A stretch of 14,406 nt of DNA, taken from Acholeplasmataceae bacterium UBA6235. GTDB lineage: Bacteria > Bacillota_I > Bacilli_A > Acholeplasmatales > UBA5453. The stretch spans positions 1-14,406 of the forward strand of contig DJWH01000047.1 in the NCBI GenBank assembly GCA_002441525.1, read 5' to 3'. Positions within the stretch are counted from its first letter, which is position 1. Every line of letters starts with the position of its first letter. A program made the position numbers and the translations under genes. Shown here piece by piece: positions 7,920-14,406 of this stretch. The notes under the pieces are model-generated. The model saw only the letters and a program-made list of their open reading frames with translations, ran no database searches and was not told where the DNA came from.

Positions 7920-9458
7920 TTATCCCTTCAATTCTAACTGTGTCGCTTCAAAGGTATCGTGGAATGACTTGTCATGCGATACCACAATCGCGACCCCTGG
8001 AAAAGCCATGATGGCTTGTTTAAGCGCTTCTTTTGCATTGTGATCCAAGTGGTTGGTCGGTTCATCCAACACAATCACATTGGACTTCTTTTGACTCATC
8101 AAAGCGAGTCTAACTTTGGTTTTTTGACCACCCGATAAACTCTTTAGAGGTCTATCGGCCATGTCACGAGATACCCCATAACGGGCAAGTAGTGTGTAAA
8201 CTTGTAATTTATCCATATTTTGTAATAAGTCGAAACACAAATTCACTGCGGTGAGTGATTCATCGTAGGTAAACTCTTGTTCAAAATAGGAAATTTGAGC
8301 CGTATCAATCCATTTGAATGAACCAGCCATAGCTGGATTGAGTCCCATGATGGTTTTAATCAATGTGGATTTACCCACACCATTTTTACCAGTGATGATG
8401 ACTTTGGTATTCTTTTTGATGGTCATGGTAATCGGACTTAATAAGGATTTGGTGTAACCTATCTCTAAGTCTTTAAGAATCAACACATCGCGTCCTGTAT
8501 CTTTTGAAAACGGAAAATGAAACTTCAATTCTTTTTGTTTGGTTGGTTTTTCAATGCGTTCGAGCTTTTGAAGCTTGGTTCGAACACTTTGAGCTTGTTT
8601 GGTGGTAGATGCTCGAACAATGTTCTTTTGGATGAATTCTTCTTGTTTCTTGATGAATTTTTGTTGTGATTCATACTGTTTAGATACTTGATCAAAACGA
8701 AGCGCACGTTCGGTTAAATAGTAATCAAAGTTCCCTTTATAACGGGTTAATCCTTTATTTTCTAAAGCGATGACGGTATTCGCGATGGCTTTTAAGAAAG
8801 CCTCATCGTGGGATACTACCAAATAGGCTTTTTCATAACCTTGTAGAAACTTTGTTAACCATTCAATGTGTCTGATGTCTAAGAAGTTGGTTGGTTCATC
8901 TAACAATAAGATATCAGATTCATCTAATAACAATTTCCCAAGAATGATTTTTGCACGCATACCACCGGATAAATGTTTGATTTGCATGTCTAAGATGGAC
9001 ATTTCTAACCCAAGACCATGAATGATGTTGCCTAATTTAGACTTCATGGCGTAAAAATCTTTTTCAATCAAATAGTCACCAATTGAACTCGCAATATTGA
9101 GCGCTCGTTCCATTTCAACGCCTTCAAGTTCACCCACTTTTTGATATAAAGCTTCCATTTCTTTTTCTTTATCGAATAGTGGTTTGAATACCGTCAATAG
9201 ATAGTCTCCAACATAGAGATTTGGGTCAATTTTTGCATACTGATCTAAATACCCTACTTTGGTATGTTCTAACCAAGTGATGGTCCCTTTGTCTGGAGAG
9301 AGTGTTTTATTTAATAGGTTGAGCAAGGTGGTTTTACCAGCCCCGTTTGGTCCAACCAAAACGGCGTGGTCATTGATAAAAAGACGCACACTGGCATCTA
9401 CCAATAAATCATTATTGTCATATCGGAATGATAACTCATTCACTTCGAGTAAACTCAT
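7920..9458 (-). CDS. ABC-F family ATPase (ribosome-associated type)
   Basis: This 512-residue soluble protein has two complete ABC domains and no membrane segments, the pattern of ABC-F proteins. These bind the ribosome and affect translation or antibiotic action rather than transport. Domain 1: Walker A GPNGAGKTT (36-44), signature LSGG (163-166), Walker B ILLLDEPT (183-190). A charged linker at about 255-315, rich in K, Q and E, corresponds to the P-site tRNA interaction motif. Domain 2: Walker A GKNGVGKST (357-365), signature LSGGQ (441-445), Walker B VLDEPT (464-469). Both ATP sites look functional. The start overlaps the thioesterase gene by 23 nt. Its best ribosome site (GGAG) is about 13 nt upstream, so translational coupling is likely. 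I cannot assign a subfamily, and resistance is not shown. Confidence 0.92.
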   Translation of the reverse strand: MSLLEVNELSFRYDNNDLLVDASVRLFINDHAVLVGPNGAGKTTLLNLLNKTLSPDKGTITWLEHTKVGYLDQYAKIDPNLYVGDYLLTVFKPLFDKEKEMEALYQKVGELEGVEMERALNIASSIGDYLIEKDFYAMKSKLGNIIHGLGLEMSILDMQIKHLSGGMRAKIILGKLLLDESDILLLDEPTNFLDIRHIEWLTKFLQGYEKAYLVVSHDEAFLKAIANTVIALENKGLTRYKGNFDYYLTERALRFDQVSKQYESQQKFIKKQEEFIQKNIVRASTTKQAQSVRTKLQKLERIEKPTKQKELKFHFPFSKDTGRDVLILKDLEIGYTKSLLSPITMTIKKNTKVIITGKNGVGKSTLIKTIMGLNPAMAGSFKWIDTAQISYFEQEFTYDESLTAVNLCFDLLQNMDKLQVYTLLARYGVSRDMADRPLKSLSGGQKTKVRLALMSQKKSNVIVLDEPTNHLDHNAKEALKQAIMAFPGVAIVVSHDKSFHDTFEATQLELKG

Positions 9459-9963
9459 GGTCTAATTCAATCTCCGTGACTGCATGCGTATCCTCAATGA
9501 ACTGCCAGCCTGAAAGGCGGTGTTCACCGATGATGTCATGGATATTTTGTTTGAAGTAAGTGCCTTCAGAGGTCGCTAGGATGGTTTTTCTGTCTTTTGC
9601 AAGAATGACCCCTTCGCCTTTAAACGTCATGCCTTTGGTTTTTGTAATCCACCCACAGACCACAATTTCTTCATCGAGAGGTACCGGTTTACGGTAACTG
9701 ACTTCAAGCTTGATTGTCACACCCCAAGTTTCTGGTTCTGTAATGTTGATGGCTCTACCAATGGTTTCGTCTAATAGCGCTGAAATGATCCCTCCATGCA
9801 TCCGATTCGGATAGCTTTGATGGAAATTATCACCTTTGGTTATTGTGATAACAACGCCATTTTCTAATTCATAAAACGCGGTCTTCAAGCCCGCATGGTT
9901 ATGGATACCACAGACGAAGCATTCGTCTGAGTTAAATTGTTTCTTCATGACTTTATATTTCAT
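9436..9963 (-). CDS. Hotdog-fold thioesterase (PaaI-like)
   Basis: This is a 175-residue protein starting at 9963 (MKYKVMKKQ). That ATG has AGGTGAT just upstream and a promoter further up; an in-frame ATG at 10029 lies upstream of this promoter and was rejected. Family features are C-F-V-C-G (15-19) followed by a GLK segment, then the hotdog signature HGGIISALLDE (56-67) with D66 and E67 near the expected active site, then VTIKLEVSYRKPVP (82-95). PaaI-like enzymes hydrolyse acyl-CoA thioesters in the cytosol; the substrate is not evident. About 35 C-terminal residues beyond the fold are acidic and unassigned. It is the first gene of a probable operon with the ABC-F and MATE genes. It ends with TGA. 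Confidence 0.85.
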   Translation of the reverse strand: MKYKVMKKQFNSDECFVCGIHNHAGLKTAFYELENGVVITITKGDNFHQSYPNRMHGGIISALLDETIGRAINITEPETWGVTIKLEVSYRKPVPLDEEIVVCGWITKTKGMTFKGEGVILAKDRKTILATSEGTYFKQNIHDIIGEHRLSGWQFIEDTHAVTEIELDHEFTRSE

Positions 9964-9985
9964 ATAATCACCTTTGTCCTTATAG

Positions 9986-9996
9986 ATTATATCACA
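9986..9996 (-). promoter_or_regulatory. Extended -10 promoter of the thioesterase operon
   Basis: On the minus strand TGTGATATAAT gives a TGn extension with a consensus -10 (9986-9991). No good -35 box lies at 16-18 bp. It sits 22 nt before the chosen start codon and is identical over 11 nt to the ispG promoter core. Confidence 0.6.
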
Positions 9997-10033
9997 CTCT
10001 ATTTCAATCCTTTCTGTAAAAAATACCAAATGG

Positions 10034-10059
10034 AAAAAATAAAGAGGCTATTTAGCCTC
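10034..10059 (-). terminator. Terminator after the Nudix/membrane protein pair
   Basis: On the minus strand GAGGCT (10054-10059) pairs with AGCCTC (10044-10049) across a 4-nt loop and is followed by a T-rich tail (10034-10043). The hairpin contains the TAG stop of the membrane protein gene. Confidence 0.8.
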
Positions 10060-10515
10060 AGGGTTGAAATAGGTTTCGATTTGATGGATATGAATGACAT
10101 GCATGCCAAAGACATCCATCTTTGGTTTAACGAAGACGACTTCATTTTCATTGATGTATTTGACGATTTTACCAGGTTGTGGGTAAATGATGATCAATTT
10201 AGTCCCTTGAACGTCTTGGAATCCATGGGTTTCAATCATTTTTTTGCCAGAGGAAGCGAATAATTGCCAGTGACGCTTAGAATTGAATGAGACTTCATTG
10301 ACACTTGGTGCGTAAATCAAGCGTATCGAAATTTGTTCATTTTGGGTCTGTAATTCGTATTGATACCCCTCTTTTTTGACTTTCGTTAAGGTACCATACT
10401 GATTCAATTTTGACTCAATGGCGTGGACAAACTTTTGTTTATTATGTTCAATGATTACGATAATAACAACCACGATAATCAGCAAAATGCCAATGCCCAA
10501 ATACAACTCAAACAT
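10048..10515 (-). CDS. Small membrane-anchored protein of unknown function
   Basis: I do not recognise this 155-residue protein. It begins with one strong hydrophobic segment (about residues 4-22, rich in I, L and V) with no cleavage or lipobox signal, so it is probably an N-terminal anchor. The rest is soluble, alternating polar and hydrophobic, and beta-rich by eye, with stretches such as KLIIIYPQPGKIVKYI and EVVFVKPKMDVFG near the C terminus. There are no cysteines or obvious catalytic motifs. After the anchor comes a lysine-containing stretch (NKQKF), so by the positive-inside rule the soluble part may face the cytoplasm. The ATG at 10515 has GGAGG 6 nt upstream and overlaps the Nudix stop by 8 nt, indicating co-expression. 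The stop codon is TAG. Confidence 0.8.
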   Translation of the reverse strand: MFELYLGIGILLIIVVVIIVIIEHNKQKFVHAIESKLNQYGTLTKVKKEGYQYELQTQNEQISIRLIYAPSVNEVSFNSKRHWQLFASSGKKMIETHGFQDVQGTKLIIIYPQPGKIVKYINENEVVFVKPKMDVFGMHVIHIHQIETYFNPEAK

Positions 10516-10981
10516 GTGAAACCTCCGCTTTTTGTTTTCGGACTTCTTTTAGAAGATTTCCATCAAATATACAGTGATAATCATAAATGACGTCCGTTAA
10601 AACATCGGGTAAAAAATAGGGGATGTTGTTCGCGACACCCAAATTATCAGGGTCTATAATCCATTCGATTTTTCGCCATTCTAAAATCCCTTCATCCGTA
10701 ACGATGGGGGTTTTGATTTTTTCTTTGACATCCATCAAAAAAATATAGAGAAAACTGCCATCATTGGGTTCCCAAGTCATTTTGCCTTTATAGTGGATAT
10801 CTGCTTTAGTTAAGACGATGCCCGTCTCTTCTTTGACTTCTCTCAATATAGAATCGATGATGGGTTCATTGGGTTCAATTTTACCACCCACGCCATTCCA
10901 ACAACCTTTCCAGGGCTGTTTTAGGCGATTGATGAGCAACATTTCATCTTGATAACGAATAAAACCTAAGGTATAAATCAT
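10508..10981 (-). CDS. Nudix hydrolase, MutT/8-oxo-dGTPase-like
   Basis: This is a 157-residue protein with a complete Nudix box at residues 33-55: G33, x5, E39, x7, then REVKEETGI. These residues bind divalent metal and cleave nucleoside-diphosphate-linked substrates. The preceding PWKGCWNGVGG segment is typical of Firmicute MutT-like 8-oxo-dGTP diphosphatases, so nucleotide-pool cleaning is the likely role; other substrates are possible. I start the gene at 10981 because AGGTGAT stands 4 nt upstream. The longer frame reaching 11086 runs through a terminator hairpin and the end of the repeat-protein gene, so it is not real. The TGA stop overlaps the next gene start. Confidence 0.9.
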   Translation of the reverse strand: MIYTLGFIRYQDEMLLINRLKQPWKGCWNGVGGKIEPNEPIIDSILREVKEETGIVLTKADIHYKGKMTWEPNDGSFLYIFLMDVKEKIKTPIVTDEGILEWRKIEWIIDPDNLGVANNIPYFLPDVLTDVIYDYHCIFDGNLLKEVRKQKAEVSHV

Positions 10982-10997
10982 TTTATCACCTAAAACC

Positions 10998-11008
10998 ATA
11001 ATAACACA
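10998..11008 (-). promoter_or_regulatory. Probable extended -10 promoter of the Nudix gene
   Basis: On the minus strand TGTGTTATTAT contains a TGn extension and a 5/6 -10 box (10998-11003), placed between the upstream terminator and the AGGTGAT site. No convincing -35 box is visible. Confidence 0.45.
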
Positions 11009-11025
11009 AAACACCTTCAAAGATG

Positions 11026-11058
11026 AAAAAAATTCCCCCATCTTTCGATGAGGGAATT
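11026..11058 (-). terminator. Terminator of the giant repeat-protein gene
   Basis: On the minus strand a 12-bp stem (11047-11058 with 11031-11042, one G-T pair) closed by a GAAA tetraloop runs into seven T. It lies 14 nt after the TAA of the repeat gene. This is the strongest terminator in the window and separates the repeat gene from the Nudix gene. Confidence 0.92.
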
Positions 11059-11072
11059 CTGTTAAGCATTCA

Positions 11073-11918
11073 TTATGCGTATACACCAGACTTGAGGTCA
11101 GCAGCTAGTGTGGTTCTGAGGATGCGGTTAGCTGGGTTGCCACCTTCATAATCGGAATTATCAAGGGTCAATAGATAAAGCGCATTGTTTCTCATTTCTG
11201 CTTCAAGTTTGTAGTAAATGATGGTGTAGTTTGCACCAAACATAATATCAATGGTTGCGTCATCTAAGGCTGCAACGGTTGCAGGGCTCAAGCTAGATAG
11301 GTCTGCAACGGTTGTTGTAGGACCCATAGCGGTTAAGGCTTCTGCCAATCCGACCATTTCGATGTTCTTCACTTCACCATTTCTTGGACCAACGCTACTA
11401 TCGATGGCGTCGGTGTTACCTGTAGTCAATCCAGCTGTGATGATGGCTGAACTGATTTGACGGTTCACGATGACGGAGTTCGCATTGAGTAAGTTGGTGA
11501 TGAGTGATCCAGTGATGGTGCTTGCAGTTAAGTTTGCAATACCAGCAACGCCACCAGAGATGTATTGTAATGCATCGGCTAACGCATTGAGTTCAGTCAA
11601 GGTGATGTCATCGACGGTTTCATAAGCATCGGATGGGATAGCTAAGCCAGAACCAATGATTGCAGATGAAATTTGTCTATTCACGATGAGTGAGTTTGCG
11701 GCCAATAGATTGTTCAATAATGTTGAATCAATGTCGTTTGCATCAATATTTGAAACATCGCTGACTGAACCAATATGAACCAACGCAGCGGCTAATGCTC
11801 TGAGTTCAGTTTCATAAATGTCATTTGCTGTTTCGAGTGCACCAGACGGAACTTCAATGGTTGAATTGATGATCGCTGAGCTGATTTGACGGTTCACGAT
11901 TAAGGATTCAGCATCCAA
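11073..11918 (-). pseudogene. C-terminal remainder of the giant repeat protein, after an in-frame stop
   Basis: This stretch continues, in the same frame and repeat register, the protein interrupted by TAG at 11937-11939. The frame is open from 11936 to the TAA at 11073-11075 (287 codons). It holds three more NRQIS units, then a diverged final unit (NGEVKNIEM to YYKLEAEMR), and ends with LKSGVYA and a strong terminator. The only early start is a TTG at 11918 with no ribosome binding site, and no ATG occurs in the first half. Independent translation is therefore unlikely. I read it as the separated end of one long gene. No sortase motif or C-terminal membrane anchor is seen. If the TAG is a sequence error, this is simply part of the upstream coding region. 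Confidence 0.75.
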
Positions 11919-13385
11919 TAAGTTGGTTAAGTAAGTCTAGTTAATGCTGTTTGCATCAATGTTAGATACTTGATCCACAGAACCGACGTGTACCAACGCT
12001 GCAGCTAATGCTCTTAATTCGGTTTCGGTGATGTCATCCACAGACGCATACGCTGCGGCTGGAATATCTAGACCTGAACCAATGACTGCGGCTGAGATTT
12101 GACGGTTGACGATGATGGACTCAGCATCGAGCAAGTTTGTTAAGAAGGTTGCATTGATGTCATTTGCACTAATACTTGCCATATCATTGACCGATGTGAA
12201 GTTAGACAACGCGGTTGCGATGGCTCTGAGTTCAGTTTCGGTGATGTGATTGTCTGTATCTAATGCGGTCGCAGGGATATCGGTAATCGCACCCTTGATG
12301 GCAATACTGATTTGACGGTTCACGATTAAGGATTCTGCATCTAGCAAGTCTGTTAAGAAGGTCGATGTGATGCTGTTTGCATCGATACTTGACATGTCAT
12401 TGACAGAGGTGAAGTTCGATAATGCGGTAGCAATCGCTCTTAGTTCAGTGGTTGTGATGTGGTTATCTGCATCTAAAGCACCTGCTGGAATGTCGGTAAT
12501 GGCTGCTTTAACGGCCACCGAGATTTGACGGTTGACAATCAACGATTCAGCATCTAATAAATCATTCAATAATGCGGATGTGATGTCGTTTGCACTGATA
12601 CTAGACAATTCATTCACTGAGTTGAAATTAGATAATGCGGTAGCAATTGCTCTAAGTTCAGTGGTTGTGACGTGGTTATCAGCGTCTAAAGCACCGGTCG
12701 GAATATCGGTAATCGCACCTTTGATTGCAATCGAAATTTGACGATTAACGATCATTGAATTCGCATCTAATAGATCATTCAACAAACTGCCAGAGATGGT
12801 GTTTGCATCGATGTTCGATAATTCATTGACAGAACCAAAGTTAGCTAATGCAACCACGATGGCGTCGAGTTCAGTGCCTTTAATGTCGCCTTCAGCATCG
12901 AGTGCTGCAGCAGGAATATCGGTGATGGCACCTTTAATCGCGTCAGAAATTTGACGATTGATGATCAATGAACCGGCATTGAGTAAGTTGCTAAGCATGG
13001 TCGCATTCACTGAAGTCGCATCGATATTCGAAATCTCATCAATCGAGTTGAATTGTGACAATGCATCCGCGATCGCTCTAAGTTCAGTTGAAGTGATATC
13101 CCCTTCTGCGTCTAATGCTGCAGCCGGAATATTGGTGACTGCACCTTTAATGGCATCGGATATTTGTCGATTCACGATTAAGGAATTCGCATCAAGCAAG
13201 CTGGTTAACATGCTTGCGTCGACAGTTGCAGGGTCAATGGTCGATATTTCATTGACAGATCCAAATTGCGATAATGCAGTTGCGATGGCTCTCAATTCTA
13301 CTTGTGTGATGTTACCTTCTGCATCCAATGCACCAGCAGGGATGTTGGTAATGGTATCTTTCAACACATTTGAAATGAGGACACG
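11452..13385 (-). repeat. Tandem coding repeats, 213-nt period
   Basis: Ten copies of the segment coding NRQIS (RVLIS in the first) have equivalent bases at plus positions 13375, 13162, 12949, 12736, 12523, 12310, 12097, 11884, 11671 and 11455. The first eight intervals are exactly 213 nt and the last is 216. No frameshift or indel separates the units, although codons differ between them. The best conserved block on the plus strand is ATTTGACGGTT with its flanks. Confidence 0.95.
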
Positions 13386-14406
13386 AACAATGGTCGATTC
13401 TGTATCTAATAAATCGGTTAAGAATTGGCTGCTAATGGTATTCGGATCGAGTTCATCGGTACCCATCAATTGAACAGCTCTGAGTAATTTAATCAATTCA
13501 CCATCTTCAGATTCAGTACCTTGCCAGAAGGTTGGATTGTCACTGTTATCCAAGGTGACGTCTAATCCACTGGTGATCAACACTTCAGTGAATAATTTAT
13601 CGAGTGAACTGTGTAACACGCGTGAAGATAAGAGCAAGTCATTCAAATCTTGGATGGCTTGTTCATCCGCCAATGCGGTTGTGATGGCATTATAATCTAA
13701 CGCATCAAATGAAATACCTAAATCGGATAGACCTTGAATGGCTAGTAATAGCGGTTTAAGGTCGCCTTCTGGATAGGTTTCATCGACACCTTGATACCAA
13801 ACATAGTCATCACCATTTGGTAGAGTGGTTGAGATGTAAGCCGATAAATCACCTGTTTCAATCATCGGAACGATGGTTTCAACCAAGGTCATTTCTATGA
13901 CTTTAGATCTTAGTAACGCATCGACATCGGCAGTCATTAATGTATTTAAATCCACATTGATGCTATTGATGTCGCCACCAGGTATGATGGATTGTAGGGC
14001 TAATAATAAGTATTCAAGTTCGCCAGTGGTATTTTCGGTTGAGAACCAAGTTAACCCCTCTGGTACGAACAACATACCTTCCAAATCGCCACCCGTATCC
14101 ACCATGGTCAAGAACACATTTCTGAATGTATTCGCGATGACTTTGGATTTTGCGATGGTATTGATTTGAGCTTCAGTTAAGGCCAATAATGCATTTGGAT
14201 CGCTACCTGCATTTGAGAGAATAATGGCTGCTTTCAACAAGGAGTTGATTTCAACTTCAGTCCAATCTTCCCAAGTTTCTGGTAAAGCAATTTCGTAATC
14301 AGCTAAGCCTTCTTGGCTTGATAACGCCATTTCAAAAATGGCATTTAAATTATAACGGATGACGATGGAATCGGAAATATAGGATGCTAAATTATCCGCC
14401 ATGGTA
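11937..14406 (-). CDS. Giant tandem-repeat protein, unknown function (partial, right edge)
   Basis: About 822 codons are visible up to a TAG at 11937-11939. The frame is open to the right edge. The first ATG (14402) lacks a ribosome site and falls mid-repeat, so the true start is outside the window. I do not recognise the family. The right part contains four diverged units of roughly 74-93 residues, each with a SxVI-type helix, Trp-containing loops and a GELxxLLxA-type helix. From about 13385 leftward come near-identical 71-residue units with the order LLDAxSLIVNRQIS, a short linker, IPAxALDA, ITxTELRAIATAL, then SIDAxxI. The protein is acidic, rich in A, L, D, S, T, I and N, with no Cys in the visible part and no membrane segments. 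Most likely it is an extracellular or surface repeat protein, but this is inference, since the signal region is not visible. Confidence 0.8.
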   Translation of the reverse strand, partial: TMADNLASYISDSIVIRYNLNAIFEMALSSQEGLADYEIALPETWEDWTEVEINSLLKAAIILSNAGSDPNALLALTEAQINTIAKSKVIANTFRNVFLTMVDTGGDLEGMLFVPEGLTWFSTENTTGELEYLLLALQSIIPGGDINSINVDLNTLMTADVDALLRSKVIEMTLVETIVPMIETGDLSAYISTTLPNGDDYVWYQGVDETYPEGDLKPLLLAIQGLSDLGISFDALDYNAITTALADEQAIQDLNDLLLSSRVLHSSLDKLFTEVLITSGLDVTLDNSDNPTFWQGTESEDGELIKLLRAVQLMGTDELDPNTISSQFLTDLLDTESTIVRVLISNVLKDTITNIPAGALDAEGNITQVELRAIATALSQFGSVNEISTIDPATVDASMLTSLLDANSLIVNRQISDAIKGAVTNIPAAALDAEGDITSTELRAIADALSQFNSIDEISNIDATSVNATMLSNLLNAGSLIINRQISDAIKGAITDIPAAALDAEGDIKGTELDAIVVALANFGSVNELSNIDANTISGSLLNDLLDANSMIVNRQISIAIKGAITDIPTGALDADNHVTTTELRAIATALSNFNSVNELSSISANDITSALLNDLLDAESLIVNRQISVAVKAAITDIPAGALDADNHITTTELRAIATALSNFTSVNDMSSIDANSITSTFLTDLLDAESLIVNRQISIAIKGAITDIPATALDTDNHITETELRAIATALSNFTSVNDMASISANDINATFLTNLLDAESIIVNRQISAAVIGSGLDIPAAAYASVDDITETELRALAAALVHVGSVDQVSNIDANSIN

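Noticed and set aside
3642..10510. Mycoplasma-type code with TGA read as Trp
   Set aside because: Three genes end with TGA at typical operon overlaps (3642-3644, 9436-9438, 10508-10510), and Trp residues are encoded by TGG throughout, so the standard code fits.
10982..11086. Longer N terminus for the Nudix protein
   Set aside because: It would cross a strong terminator and the predicted promoter. The ATG at 10981 has its own AGGTGAT site and gives a family-typical start.
11937..11939. General TAG recoding (Gln or pyrrolysine)
   Set aside because: TAG ends ispG and the small membrane protein gene, both next to terminators. Sister repeats have Ala, Ser or Gly at the site, not Gln or Lys.
11452..13385. 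CRISPR-like or satellite repeat array
   Set aside because: The 213-nt period is a multiple of three, the whole array is in one reading frame, and variation is mostly at the codon level, so this is a coding repeat.
12532..13473. Plus-strand open frames of 69-171 codons opposite the repeats
   Set aside because: They are antisense shadows of the periodic coding repeats, with no ribosome sites or promoters, and their composition mirrors the reverse complement.

Overview
The window looks like the chromosome of a low- to mid-GC (about 40% by eye) bacterium from the Firmicutes/Tenericutes side, possibly a relative of Acholeplasma. The evidence is AGGTGA-type Shine-Dalgarno sites, extended -10 promoters, short T-tract hairpin terminators, a Bmp lipoprotein with nucleoside ABC transporter, and close gene packing with ATGA-type overlaps. 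TAA, TAG and TGA all end genes here and Trp is written TGG, so the standard bacterial code applies, not the mycoplasma code. The exact genus is not established. All genes except ispG are on the minus strand.

Layout. (1) Bases 1-240: the N-terminal end of a ferritin-like/VIT1-CCC1 type metal transporter, running off the left edge and divergent from ispG. (2) 386-1420: ispG, the 4Fe-4S enzyme of the MEP isoprenoid pathway, on the plus strand. Its terminator lies back to back with that of the convergent nucleoside-uptake cassette. (3) 1458-6424: a BmpA-NupA-NupB-NupC nucleoside ABC importer, read in the order lipoprotein, double ATPase, two permeases. A terminator follows the lipoprotein gene and a separate promoter precedes the ATPase gene. 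(4) 6523-9963: a tightly packed set of hotdog thioesterase, ABC-F ATPase and MATE-family exporter. (5) 10048-10981: a Nudix hydrolase overlapping a small membrane-anchored protein of unknown function. (6) 11073-14406: a very large repeat protein entering from the right edge.

The large repeat protein is the most unusual part. It has four diverged Trp-containing units, then a run of units spaced exactly 213 nt (71 residues) apart, each carrying the motif NRQIS, then a diverged C-terminal unit. One unit holds an in-frame TAG at 11937-11939, beyond which the same frame stays open for 287 more codons with intact repeats. This is a recent nonsense mutation, a sequencing error, or something that changes by recombination between repeats. 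No mobile element, CRISPR array, tRNA or rRNA was seen, and no stretch over 300 bases lacks a gene.
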